Part shown: in pieces, positions 36,732 to 47,032 of the stretch
Numbering within the stretch: position 1 is the stretch's first letter
Layout of the letters: every line of letters begins with the position of its first letter
NCBI GenBank assembly: GCA_002261195.1
Contig: MVBO01000015.1
Span: forward strand, 62,001-126,000
DNA: 64,000 nt
DNA from: Bifiguratus adelaidae
Taxonomy: Eukaryota; Mucoromycota; Endogonomycetes; Endogonales
Reading direction: 5' to 3'
Notes under the pieces: model-generated
Told to the model about the DNA's origin: nothing
Seen by the model: the letters and a program-made list of their open reading frames with translations, nothing else
Databases searched by the model: none
Made by a program: the position numbers and the translations under genes

Positions 36732-38466
36732 ATGTCCGACCCATTCTTCGTGAGTACAAAGCGCCGGAATGATGGTTCGAATGCGGCGTCTGGACCACGA
36801 CAGGCAAGGCCAGCAAAGAAGAGGGCTACTTCAGCGTCCTTGACGAATGGCAGTCGGAATGGGCGCAAAAGACCAGCCGAGGACGATATCGAGGAGAGTG
36901 ATGAGGATGTCGGAGGGCTTGACGATATGGATCTGCGAGGGAGTGAGGGTGAAGAAAGTCTGGATGAGGAGGAACTGAATGAGACGGCTGCTGAGAAGCG
37001 GCTGCGGTTGGCCAAAGATTATCTTCAGACGCTTCGGAACCGAGAAGGTTAGGTTTTTGGCTTCGCCTCTATGCTTGCATGTTGACGCCTCCCTGCAGAA
37101 GAAGATGTCGGCGGTTTCATGGCAGAGGATGTGGATCGAGATATCATTGCGGATCGGCTCAAAAAGGATGCGGTACATATAACGCCGAGATCATGCAAGT
37201 GTGAGACTAATCCCATTCTTTGGCAGCTTGAGCGTACGGGCAAAGTTCACAAGTTCATTGCGTCAAAACTACAACTACCGGTGGACGTAGAGAGGATAAA
37301 AAGCAAAAAGGGTCACCAATTGCCAGTAACGGCGATTGTGATTTGTGAACAGGGTCGAGTCGCCTACAGTGGATCCAAAGATGGAAGTATCATCAAATGT
37401 AAGTCGTCCCTTGAACCTCATGCATTGCAGCTAACGCGAGTGTCAGGGTCGCTACCGGACTTGGAACGTTTGCATACATTTGTTGGGGGAAGAAAGAATT
37501 TGAATCAATACGAGGGTCATACAGCGCCAGTCTTGTGTTTAGCTGCATCTACCGATGGTCAGTTCATTGCGAGTGGTGGTGCAGATAATCGTGTCTGCAT
37601 ATGGAGCGTCAAGGAGAATCGGTATGTGGGGGGCTGGCGTCAGCACAAGGATGCTGTTGCGGTAAGTCGTTCCGTTGTCGACAGGATGGCAATTGCTGAT
37701 GACATGAATCCAGTCCGTTGCTTTTCGGCACGGTAGCAATCAGCTGTATACAGCTTCGTATGACCGAACGATTAAGCTCTACAATGTAGATGCATTATCC
37801 TACATAGAAACTTTGTTTGGTCACCAAGACACGATCCTGGGCATAGACACATTGCAAGAGGAGCGTTGCGTTTCAGCAGGTGGCCGAGATCGGACTGTGA
37901 GATATTGGAAGATTGTGGAAGAGAGCCAGCTCGTCTTCCGAGGTGGCGCATCCTTCCGGAATAAGGACGGTTCAGGGACTGCGATATCGGTGGAGGGCAG
38001 CACCGATGCTGTCGTCTGCCTCGGCGAATCCAATTTTATCAGCGGAGGCGACTCTGGAGCCCTCTGTCTATGGGATCTCAACAAAAAGAAGCCAGTCTAT
38101 ACCCAGCATCACTCCCATGGCTTCCGAGAACACGAATCACAAAGCGAAGGTACCATCACTACCCCTCATCCTATCCTCTCTATCGCCACCTTACCATACT
38201 CCGATCTCATCGCTACTGGATCTACTGATGATTTCGTTCGACTCTGGCACGTCAGCAAAGATATGCGGAAACTTGAGTCCATTGGAGCAATTCCAATGAA
38301 GGGATGCGTCAATGGGCTTTCCCTAGCACAAATCGGTCGTCAAATCATCTTGTGTTGTGCGGTGGGCCAAGAGATGCGCTTGGGACGTTGGGAGCGGATG
38401 AAGGATGCAAAAAATGGTGTCCGATGTGTCATTCTGGACGAGGTGTTGACGAATGGGCATGCATAA
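36732..38466 (+). CDS. RRP9: U3 snoRNP WD40 protein RRP9 (U3-55K)
   Basis: Protein specific to U3 snoRNA, required for early 18S rRNA processing in the nucleolus. The N-terminus from ATG 36732 is basic then acidic and includes ETAAEKRLRLAKDYLQTLRN, the conserved U3-55K helix. Exons then give GGFMAEDVDRDIIADRLKKD. WD40 repeats follow: YEGHTAPVLCLAASTDGQFI, LYTASYDRTIKLYNVDAL, CVSAGGRDRTVRYWKIVEES and ISGGDSGALCLWDLNKKKPV. The last repeat is LIATGSTDDFVRLWHVSKDM. It ends LDEVLTNGHA, stop 38464-38466. Four short introns. NUFIP1 in this window assembles the same class of snoRNP. Confidence 0.95.
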
Positions 38467-38654
38467 CCTTGAATTGTTGTGAGCATGAAACTTGTACTCA
38501 TCTGCACATTGTACTATACATTAGATTGCGCTTTAGCGCGCATGGCCTTCATACACCAATTGAAAGCATTTCATGACTTGCCCTTGGGTGTAACTATGGG
38601 ACTAACGATTTGCACAAAGGACCAAACCTATCACTCTCTGTTTATATGCATTAT

Positions 38655-40740
38655 CAACCCTGGAATCGTTCAGGTTCCATTCGCCCGCGAGGTCTTGCAA
38701 ACCGTCGTCATCATCCTCCCCAAAGGTGTCCGTATCCGATTCTTCAAACGTAGCCGGGCCAATCGTTCTGATGCGGTGGACCTCGTATTGATGGACGTCG
38801 GACAGAGATGGGTATGAACTTCGTCACCGATTATCTCGTGCATCCACGGTGCTGCTACTGTCTTCGCTTTCGGAAATTGGGAGCTTGACATTGGAGATGG
38901 TCGCTACACTCCAGATCGACGGTGCAGGGCTGCTGACGACATATGACGGGTTGGAAGGTGTGGCTGTCGATTCGGCCGCGTTGGACAAGGATGCGTTGTC
39001 TAGTTCAGGCTCGATCTGAACTTGCATCTCCCCGGTTTTAAGTCTCAGTCCATCATCAAGGCTATCGCTTCCTCTTCGCTACCATGGATGAAATCATCGA
39101 CGATTTCGATGTCTGGGAAGGGATATTTCACGTGAATGGCTACTTGTCGCACCAGCCTTAAGAGCCTATAACCTTCCAGTTCCCTCGAGAAGGCTCTTGC
39201 CATTGAATGGGTAGACGTTACATAACAGCTCGACGATTTGTTGAAGTTGCATATGTCCGAGAGAGTCATTGTATATGCCGTGAAGGAACTTGGAAGCAGA
39301 AAGCTTGAGGAATGACGTTGCAATAGGTTGGAGCGCTGAAGGAGATGCATAGGCTGTTGGCGATATGTGTGGCAATGAATGAGTACAAGCACCATAATAA
39401 AGATGTGAACAATGGCACGTACTCTTTGAAAAAACATCAACAAGTCTACCGGTTCCAGTTCGACTTCATCAAAGAGATTCGATACAAAAGTCTGCTTTTT
39501 GTACAAATCTTGACAAAGATGAGCAGCATCCACAACAAGCGCTCTTAATCACTTTGGATTTCCACATTAATATTGTGTATGTTATCGAGAAGTTAGGCGT
39601 CATCCTTATCGAACAAGGATCTATTGGACTCTCCATCATCCATAGCGAGTACAAGAGATATTGGGTGATTGTCTGGCGGAACAAGCATGGATAACTTGTC
39701 ATGAAGATATTCAACCAATGCAAATCCATCATTCGCTGAAAGAAATTGCAGGGAGAAACTAATCGATCGGATCTCGGTAAGGTCGGATTGAAAGTGGTTT
39801 ATCAAGTATCGTTTCCGTGAGGGCGTCCAAATCTCCAGCGTAATCGTTCAGTAGTCGTAGAAAGTCTTGTAAGCTATCCATGTCATTCACCCGCTGCTCT
39901 TTGTGTCAAGAAGAAGAGCCAGAACTTTCTCATTCGCTTTGGTAGACTCTGTAGTCGCTCAGCTGATTAGTGAGAAGGGGTGCGTACACGCACAAGCTTC
40001 GGTAAGTGTCCGCAATCTGTGCTTGGTGTGCACTCCAATGCGTCGAAATATCGCTTTGGGGTGCGTCTTCTTCCCTCTGGAAGTCACAGCGCAGGGGAGG
40101 AGAATGTACAGCATCCACGACGGCAATGGGTAATGGCAGTGTCTGCCATGCGAGTGCGTAGAAACATCAGCAGCTAACCCTAAGGCCCTGAGATGATTGC
40201 TCTGATTGCCATTTGACCAGATATTGGTCTGAAGCTCATATAGCGGTTTTTGAAGCTGGTCGAGATCGTCCCAGATTTGCCGTATGGAATTTGTCATATG
40301 GTTGCGCATGTTTGCGGCCACGCGTTTCACCTCGACAAGTGTAACGGTCATGTCGTCATCTGCATTTAACTGCCAAAAAAGTCTGCTTCTGTGTTAACGA
40401 GTTTGCGATACATCTCCCGACAGCCCAACTCCTCCGCTGACACGACTTCCATAATTTTCACGTCCAAAGGCCATCCGATACTCGGCTTTCGCATGAGCTG
40501 GCGTATCTGTGAGGTGAAAGTACAATCGTTCTTTTTGGAGTATAGCGTCGCGAAGTAGTCGAGTCGACGCCAATATTCGGGTACGTGAACATACTCTGTA
40601 GAGACTTGCCATATCTCAACTGACTGCAGTGGTTCCCAAGGTATGCGTACCTCCATGAAGAGTAGGTCGCTGTCGGCGTTGCTTTGACCTTTATACCTCG
40701 CATCGAGGCGCAGCGCCCGTGCTACGAAGGCCTCCCCCAT
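38655..40740 (-). pseudogene. Frame-broken tandem copy of the 655-residue unknown protein
   Basis: Segments in different minus-strand frames line up in order with the intact neighbour at 40836-42803. They are YVHVPEYWRRLDYFATLY, WPLDVKIMEVVSAEELGCRE, LVEVKRVAANMRNHM, YPLPSWM, VEYLHDKLSMLVPPDNHPIS, SPTAYASPSALQPIATSFLK, LGHMQLQQIVELLC, FPDIEIVDDFIHGSEEEAIA, PSYVVSSPAPSIWSV, and a tail with GEWNLNDS. Frame changes occur near 40375 (a T6 run on the sense strand), 40100, 39560, 39365, 39175 and 39030. The shift near 39175 is a single extra base with no splice sites around it. A decayed duplicate is the simplest reading. The 5' end is taken at a possible ATG (40738-40740). Confidence 0.75.
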
Positions 40741-40835
40741 TTGGGCACTTAATGTACTCAAAACATACAAGTGAAACCGGCCAATGTCCGGTGCACAAGC
40801 GGGACACGTTGTGTGTATAAATGGCCAAATATACA

Positions 40836-42803
40836 TTATGTGGGAAACCATTCCGTAGGGAAATCTTCCAGATTCCATTCATCTACCGTCTCTTCCAAGA
40901 AGTTGGAATCGTCTCCAATCCCGTCCGACATCTCGTTTAATTGATCAGACGCAGCATCCATTGAGGTATCTGATAGCCGCAACCGCCTGAACTCGGAAAA
41001 GGATCCAACACTTTCCTGATCGGTATCATTCAACTCATCATCTATTGACTTAGGGCATTCGCTGCTGGCCACCGATAATGTTTTTAATGTGGAGACTAAT
41101 TCGACACTCCATACAGAGGGTCCTGGGCTCACTTGAACGTACGACGCATCCGACCTCGTTGCCGTGGGCTGAGCATTGTTTGACGCTGATGCGGTATCCG
41201 AGATCTGCTCAGCTTTTGTGGGCGGCTCTGCAGTGCCTGATTTTAATACTGATGCACACCGTGCCGACAAAGCAATCGCTTCAGTTTCACTGCCATGGAT
41301 AAATGCATCAAGTATCTCGAGATCTGGGAAAAGAAAGTCTGTTTGCAATGCCACTCCGCGCAGGTATCGGAGTAGTCTATGACCGTCAAGCTCTGCTGCC
41401 AAGGTTGTCCCGTTGAACTTGTATTCGCAACAGAGCAGTTCGGTAATTTTCAAGAGTTGCATGTGCCCTTGACATTCAGTGTATACGCTGTGCAATGCAG
41501 CGAGTTCCAAGAGTTGTTTAAAGAACGATGTCATGTTTGATTGAAAGGCTGATGGCGATGCGTATGCCGTCTGCGTGATACGTGGCAATGAATGAAGCAC
41601 CGTGGCAAGTACAAAGACTTCCACCAACGCACGCAACTTTTGAAGGAGCATCGAGATATTGTAGGGCGGGGACACAGCGTCTTCAAAGAAGCTGGGTGCG
41701 TAAGGCTGCTGTTTCGTATAGGCCTGGACAAAAGCGAACAGTAACCACCAAGCTCGTAAATTCCCATCGAATGGAAGAGGGAGCGGTGTGATATGATTTT
41801 CTTCCATATTTTTAAGCAGATCTTCGTGTTCCACAAATGAGCACAGATCCGAGGGACTGAGCGTTATATTGTCGAGGATGATCATCATGGGATGATGTGG
41901 TGGAGGAATAAGCTGTTGCGCTTCTCCTTTAGAACAGCTTATGTTCATAAAGTCGTCAATGTATCTCCTGGCTTTGATTAGCCCGCCAATGTAAAATTCC
42001 CAGCAATCCACTTTTAGCAATCGCATCGGCGCCAAGTTTCGATTGCGGCAACGTTCAACGTAGCCAATCAAGTCTCGAATCGCATTTCTTGTTTCGTCCA
42101 AGTCTGTACTGAATTCTTCGTTATTTGTGACGAGATGTGCAGCTGCGGCAACGACATCTAGAAATCTCATTTCAACCTCACGTAGAAACTTCTGTTGATC
42201 CTTATCAAATTTGTGCATCGGGAGGCGGTACGTTGCATGCATCATCCAGGAGACAAGGGGATAGTATGTGTTGGGTGGTGCGGCGGGATCCGCAATTTGA
42301 GGCAGTCGCGCGAAAAACGTTTGCGGATCCTTGTCTTGCCATATAAGGATTTGAAGTTTGGTCAAGCACCACTCTAACGTGTTGATCATGTCCCAAGTCA
42401 GCGGTTGCCCTGTAGCATCCCGAATAGTATAATGTGCTCGCTTGACTTCGAGTATCGTATCATCGATATCGAGGCTGTTGTCGCAGAGCTTGAAGGCCTC
42501 GTTTCCATGGTTGATAACGATGGTTCGGTACACTTCACGGTGTGCCATTTCCTCCGCTGATACTACTTCCATCGTCACTACATCCAAAGGCCACGCAACA
42601 CTAAGCTCTGTCGGCACGACCGGCGAGGGATATTCCATGCCATAGTCTCTAAAGCAGTGGCAAAGGCGCACAAAGTACTGCAGGCGACGCCAGTACTCTT
42701 GTACATGTATCGCTTCTGGAGATACGTCCCAAACGCCCTCCGGTTGAGGTGGCTTCCATAGGATCAATATCTCGTCCATGGGCAACAGGGTGAGGTGACT
42801 CAT
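40836..42803 (-). CDS. Unrecognised 655-residue protein (intact copy of duplicated gene)
   Basis: Intronless frame of 655 residues that I cannot assign to a family. No signal peptide or membrane helix is evident. Residues about 1-500 look mainly alpha-helical, with conserved segments (judged against the broken copy) at IHVQEYWRRLQYF, WPLDVVTMEVVSAEEM, LIPPPHHPMMIILD, TAYASPSAF, GHMQLLKITELLC and LEILDAFIHGSETEAIALS. The last 140 residues are Ser/Asp/Glu-rich and probably disordered, ending with an acidic aromatic peptide, DEWNLEDFPTEWFPT. The start is ATG 42801-42803. Similarity to the broken copy seems to run about 70 bp further upstream, so the ancestral start may differ. Stop 40836-40838. 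Being intronless is unusual in this window. Confidence 0.75.
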   Translation of the reverse strand: MSHLTLLPMDEILILWKPPQPEGVWDVSPEAIHVQEYWRRLQYFVRLCHCFRDYGMEYPSPVVPTELSVAWPLDVVTMEVVSAEEMAHREVYRTIVINHGNEAFKLCDNSLDIDDTILEVKRAHYTIRDATGQPLTWDMINTLEWCLTKLQILIWQDKDPQTFFARLPQIADPAAPPNTYYPLVSWMMHATYRLPMHKFDKDQQKFLREVEMRFLDVVAAAAHLVTNNEEFSTDLDETRNAIRDLIGYVERCRNRNLAPMRLLKVDCWEFYIGGLIKARRYIDDFMNISCSKGEAQQLIPPPHHPMMIILDNITLSPSDLCSFVEHEDLLKNMEENHITPLPLPFDGNLRAWWLLFAFVQAYTKQQPYAPSFFEDAVSPPYNISMLLQKLRALVEVFVLATVLHSLPRITQTAYASPSAFQSNMTSFFKQLLELAALHSVYTECQGHMQLLKITELLCCEYKFNGTTLAAELDGHRLLRYLRGVALQTDFLFPDLEILDAFIHGSETEAIALSARCASVLKSGTAEPPTKAEQISDTASASNNAQPTATRSDASYVQVSPGPSVWSVELVSTLKTLSVASSECPKSIDDELNDTDQESVGSFSEFRRLRLSDTSMDAASDQLNEMSDGIGDDSNFLEETVDEWNLEDFPTEWFPT

Positions 42804-43094
42804 ACCGTTGAGCAGCCCTTTTAGCTGTCAAACACCGGAGGCGGCGCAGCGTGGTGGAACGATGACTTGCCCCATTAGGTATGGAGGATTTGCTCAAAAA
42901 GGTAAAGAAAACGATCGGCTGAAGCGTACAGCATGAACACGCCCCAGCCAAACCTATCGACTGAAAAGCTGAAAAAGGTACACAGAGGATGCCGGTGAAA
43001 TCACTTGCACGTACCTCGTCGACTGCTAAATTGAAATTTTCTGTTATAAAAAGGACATGGTATGCTATGTACATGGAAAGAGCCCGCTTGGGCG

Positions 43095-44239
43095 TTAATC
43101 GTATTCATCTCTGCCATTCATCCCATCACCGTGCTTTGACCATTGATTTGCGCGTTCTCGACGTTGCTGCTCGGCTCCGCGACTTTTCAGTTGTTTGTAC
43201 AGTTCGTCTCGCTGCATTATGGCCTTTGCCAGTTTTTCACGTGCGTTGAATAACCTGTTCAGGTACTCTTTGCTGCAATTGATATTTTCCTGATGTGGTC
43301 CAGTCAGTACGCATTCTCGATATTCAATCTTCTTTGACTTGCCTGGAGTAATTCTCTGACTCTCCTTACAGTAAGAGCGTCCTGCTCTTGCATTTCCGAC
43401 CTTACTGAGTCTTCTTCTTGTCTGCTCTCCGAGCTATCTTCGCCTTTTTGACCGGAGGGATGATTCCCATTTTCCACATTTATCTTGTCACTTGTTCCAC
43501 CGTTCATTGTCGGTGCGACATGCTGGATTTTACGTTCGTAAGATATATCGAGATAATGTGGATCGTCGTATTGTAATATATATGCCAGTCGTGATAGCAC
43601 CTTGTTGAATGCCTTTTCGCTTTCAATGAAGTCCATAGCTGTATCGGAAAGGAATTCCATTTTCTTGGACTTGAGTATCCTACGTAGTGATGGCCGTCGG
43701 ATAACTTCCGTGGCTGATTCTATGGGATTCAGGATTTCTAGCACAACCGGTAAGTTTGTCTCGAACGCAGAATACAGAGTGAACGCTTACCCTCTACTTT
43801 GATGTCATTATAAGGATCATCTTCATCATCGGACCAGTCAGCGACGACCTTCCGCTTCTTCTTTAACACCTTTCTTTTCTTTCCACCCTTCGTGACCTTA
43901 GATTCGGAATGAACACATCGACCACAATGAGTATTCTAGCGCGTTTTTTGATGCTCTGCTCACCTCTACCTCGTGTGCCATGCTTGCGGGATTGCGTAGC
44001 CTGCTTCCTCCGACACTTTCACTGGTTGCCCATCGTTTCAGTTTATGGCCGCGATTATGAGGTACTAGTCCAACACTATCCGCGTCACTTCCGTCGCTCT
44101 CTCCATCAGGCAACAGTTTCGTTGCGGTGACATACGCTTGCGAAGGCTGCGCGTAAGCCATGGGATCATCCTCCGCTGGATATGCCTGCATAGTATCAGA
44201 CGAAGACCGTCGAGGGAAATTGAATTTGTGTGACGCCAT
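43095..44239 (-). CDS. RXT2-like subunit of the Rpd3L histone deacetylase complex
   Basis: Starts MASHKFNFPRRSSSDTMQAY (ATG 44237-44239). A basic exon follows (GGKKRKVLKKKRKVVADW, then SDDEDDPYNDIKVE). The RXT2-type region is EILNPIESATEVIRRPSLRR, then LSDTAMDFIESEKAFNKVLS and RLAYILQYDDPHYLDI. The C-terminal coiled coil ENINCSKEYLNRLFNAREKL, QRDELYKQLKSRG ends GRDEYD at stop 43095-43097. The last intron (43290-43342) has a GC-AG pair: CAG/GCAAGT as donor, a TACTGAC branch site and CATCAG as acceptor. Without it the frame stops at 43304. Assignment to RXT2 rests on the pattern 'acidic-PY, EIL.P, helical EKxxN..LSRL' and is moderate. Confidence 0.6.
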
Positions 44240-44673
44240 CCTTGTTCGTGTTGGCAAGCAGAACAAGTGTTGACGGGAAGTAATGACGTTGTAGACATCC
44301 AAGCACACGAGGGTGCAGGTGCATACTTGGGGATAGACGTGTCACGTTTGAGTGGCAGGATGGGCAATCACTTGATGTTCAATGCCTCTGTGATCACTGA
44401 CCTGGGAGAAAACTACTTAACATACACTCCAACATTTCACTTACAGTCCATAAGGAGCATACAAGCGGAAGGTGCGAGAAGCATCCCGTCTCTAGACCGA
44501 TGCTTCATATGCGCAATATATTACTCCACACAATGGATCCATCCATGACTGTGATTGGTTGTTGCATACGTCATCTAACTGAGCGTTCATTTGTCTGACG
44601 GCTCCGTGCCATTTGTCAGCTAGGCGTATATAACGGACTGGTTTGCTCTTCGACTTTGTCTACCTACATAAAT
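44240..44673. other. Divergent intergenic region upstream of thioredoxin
   Basis: 434 bp between the divergent RXT2-like and thioredoxin genes. The only element I can point to is the TATA-like box at 44627-44633. No coding signal or RNA gene was seen. Confidence 0.4.
44627..44633 (+). promoter_or_regulatory. TATA-like box of thioredoxin gene
   Basis: TATATAA, 41 bases before the thioredoxin ATG. The position is close for a TATA box, implying a very short 5' leader. Confidence 0.45.
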
Positions 44674-45120
44674 ATGGGTGTTACCGTTTTGCATAACCTC
44701 CAAGAGTTCCAAGAGTTCATCACCAAGAACAAGAAGGTATGTGTAGATACCCTCGTTTGTCATTATCGTTGGGCTGTGACGACTGACGGTGATCGCTTAG
44801 GTCATTATTGACTTTTGGGCCACATGGTGCGGTCCCTGCAAGGTGATTTCTCCAGTCTTTGAGAAGCACGCCGGCGCTACTGAGGGGGTTGCTTTCGCCA
44901 AAGTTGACGTTGACGAGGCTTCGGTACGTGTTTTGGAACACTGCTCTTAAAGAGGACTTTACTGATGCGTTTGCATCATTTGTAGGACATTGCCGAAGAA
45001 TGCGGCATCCGCGCTATGCCTACCTTCAAGCTCTTCATTGATGGCAAGCCCTATGACGAGGTTATTGGCGCCAATCCTAACAGCTTAAACCAAAAGCTTC
45101 ATGCTTTGGTTGCTGCGTAG
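44674..45120 (+). CDS. Thioredoxin
   Basis: Cytosolic-type thioredoxin of about 105 residues that reduces protein disulfides with NADPH via thioredoxin reductase. It starts [20 protein letters not shown]. The second exon carries the active site, [20 protein letters not shown]. The third gives [20 protein letters not shown], with the conserved cis-Pro, and ends [11 protein letters not shown] (stop 45118-45120). Two short introns. There is no targeting peptide. Confidence 0.95.
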
Positions 45121-45329
45121 ATATAGTCTTGATGATATAGTGATTGGATGGCTATAAGCGATTGCCATAGCAACCCTTTTGTATACACGATGCAAATGCA
45201 ATATAATGGGCAATTCGAGATATCGTCTGTTCCTACAAATTTCCTTACATTATGGTACAAGCGTTTATAGACGCGATGGATAGTCTAATTGGGACAAGCC
45301 GGGATGCAGTCGTGAATGAGAGCGAGTGT

Positions 45330-45993
45330 TCAACGAGCAAGCGTTGAAGGTGGGTGTTGATGAATGGCAGACGTGTCTTCATCTCCACTATCCCCTTCAT
45401 AATCATCAACGGTGAAAGCACGACGTGCCGTGTCCGCATCCATTGCATCCGCATCCTCTTCGGTATCGCGTGGTTTTGTAGGATGTCGTATTGCAGGCGC
45501 ATCAGAGTGAACACTGTCATCATCACGATAACCTCCATTGATCACTGGCCCGGCATTGTCCATATCAATCGTAACCGCGTCTTCGTCCGTCTCTTCTCCG
45601 CTAAGCTCATCAGCGTCTACATGCATGTTGTAACGCGGTCGTGGTCTCCAAAAGGGTCCATGACTGCCTTCGTCTTCATCCAAAGGTAAACCTTGGAACC
45701 GCCTTTGCTGTAGTGGGAAACTTATTCCTCTCGGAATAAGTCGTTGAGCTCGTCGAAACAAAAAGAGCAAGCCAATGGAAATGAGGAGAGAAATGATGGA
45801 CTAGACACTGCTTTAGCCAAAGAAAGCGCCCCGACGTTTGCCAAGCCAATACTTACAATGGAAAGGACCGAGGTCCAGTCGACATCGTCGTCCGGCGGAA
45901 CAGTAGCTACCAAATGCAACATTCAGCGTGAGTCCCTCCCTATTGTGGCCGTCACCGCTTCAACAACTTTAACACCTTACCTACGGCTGCCAT
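45330..45993 (-). CDS. Small single-pass membrane protein, unknown
   Basis: Three exons reading MAAVATVPPDDDVDWTSVLS, then IISLLISIGLLFLFRRAQRL, then an acidic tail of about 130 residues. The short N-terminus, one membrane helix (about residues 19-37) and positive RR just after it suggest an Nout-Cin topology. The tail alternates Arg/Pro-rich (PFWRPRPRYNMHVDADELSG) and Asp/Glu-rich parts (DADAMDADTARRAFTVDDYE). No known domain is recognised. Start ATG 45991-45993, stop 45330-45332. Divergent from NUS1 across 133 bp. Confidence 0.6.
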
Positions 45994-46126
45994 GAAGTCT
46001 AGCAGCAAAGAACGCTTGGCTCACGTGCCCGCTATGAGGGGCAATATCATTGGTCCAAGTAATTCGTTCACTCCAATCCGCTTGCTGTTCAGGAGCTTCA
46101 TGTCATAGATCACTTGGACTATAGCT

Positions 46127-47032
46127 ATGGCTGCCAATAGACAGTCAACTTTCCTAACCGCTCTTTTATATCCCTTTACCTTTCTCCTCCGTCTTGTCAT
46201 TTTTGCCGCGATCCACGCTGGTTTTGCTGTTCACCATGTTGTCTGCATCATCGCCTTCTCACTCCGTCGACCGCGACATTCCGACGATCCTTCACCTAGT
46301 GACCTCTACACCTTCTCCGCATGTCTCTCCAAAATACCCGTGCACTTGGCCGTTGTCTCCGTTGGAGAGTGCCAAGACCCAAATCTGGCAAAGTTCGCCG
46401 TCTGGGCGGCGGAAGTCGGCGTAAAAGAATTCACGGTTCTGGACACGACAGGTATATACTCTCAAGACCAATTAGATCTCCGCATTCTTCATGAACAAGC
46501 GCGCTTCAAAACATCACGGCAGCGCCTTATCGAACACGAACAAAATGACAGTGGATTTGAAGATGAACAAGACGAAAAAGCATTGATGCGGCTCACAGTA
46601 CGGGTCATTACACCCCAGGATGGAGATACTCAGCTAGTCCAAGTGGCCAATGAATTTGCCACTCACGTGCGCCAGCGCTCAATGAGTTTAGACGACATTA
46701 CTGACGCAAGTATTAACAAGGCCATTCGAGGTCAGTCTGAGGGGAAGCATGCAATTGAACGGGCTCACTGACATGTTGTATGTAGCCGATGGCTTAGCCG
46801 AACCAAACCTCATGATTGTCTTCGATACCCATCCTCATCATTACATACAACTAAAAGGATACCCTGCGTGGGACATTCGACTGACAGAGTTTATGTAAGT
46901 GCCTTTTCCAATGATGCATTCCCCGTACTGAACCTATGCAGAAATGCTTCCGCCTACAATGGGCTCTCCTTTAACCTGTTCGTGCATGCCATGAGTCGAT
47001 ACGCCAAACTGCAACAACGATTCGGTACCTAG
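46127..47032 (+). CDS. NUS1: Dehydrodolichyl diphosphate synthase subunit NUS1
   Basis: Non-catalytic subunit of the ER cis-prenyltransferase that makes dolichol for glycosylation and GPI anchor synthesis. A membrane helix near the N-terminus (FTFLLRLVIFAAIHAGFAVH) precedes the cis-prenyltransferase-like domain: IPVHLAVVSVGECQDPNLAK, FAVWAAEVGVKEFTVLDTTG. The last exons read EPNLMIVFDTHPHHYIQLKG and YPAWDIRLTEFI and end QQRFGT. The RFG near the end corresponds to the RxG motif that NUS1 supplies to the active site. Two short introns. Stop 47030-47032. Confidence 0.9.

Noticed and set aside
38655-40740. Treating the broken copy as an intron-containing gene
   Set aside because: The frame changes fall inside continuous homology with the intact copy, and at the best-resolved one (near 39175) a single base is extra, with no room for an intron.
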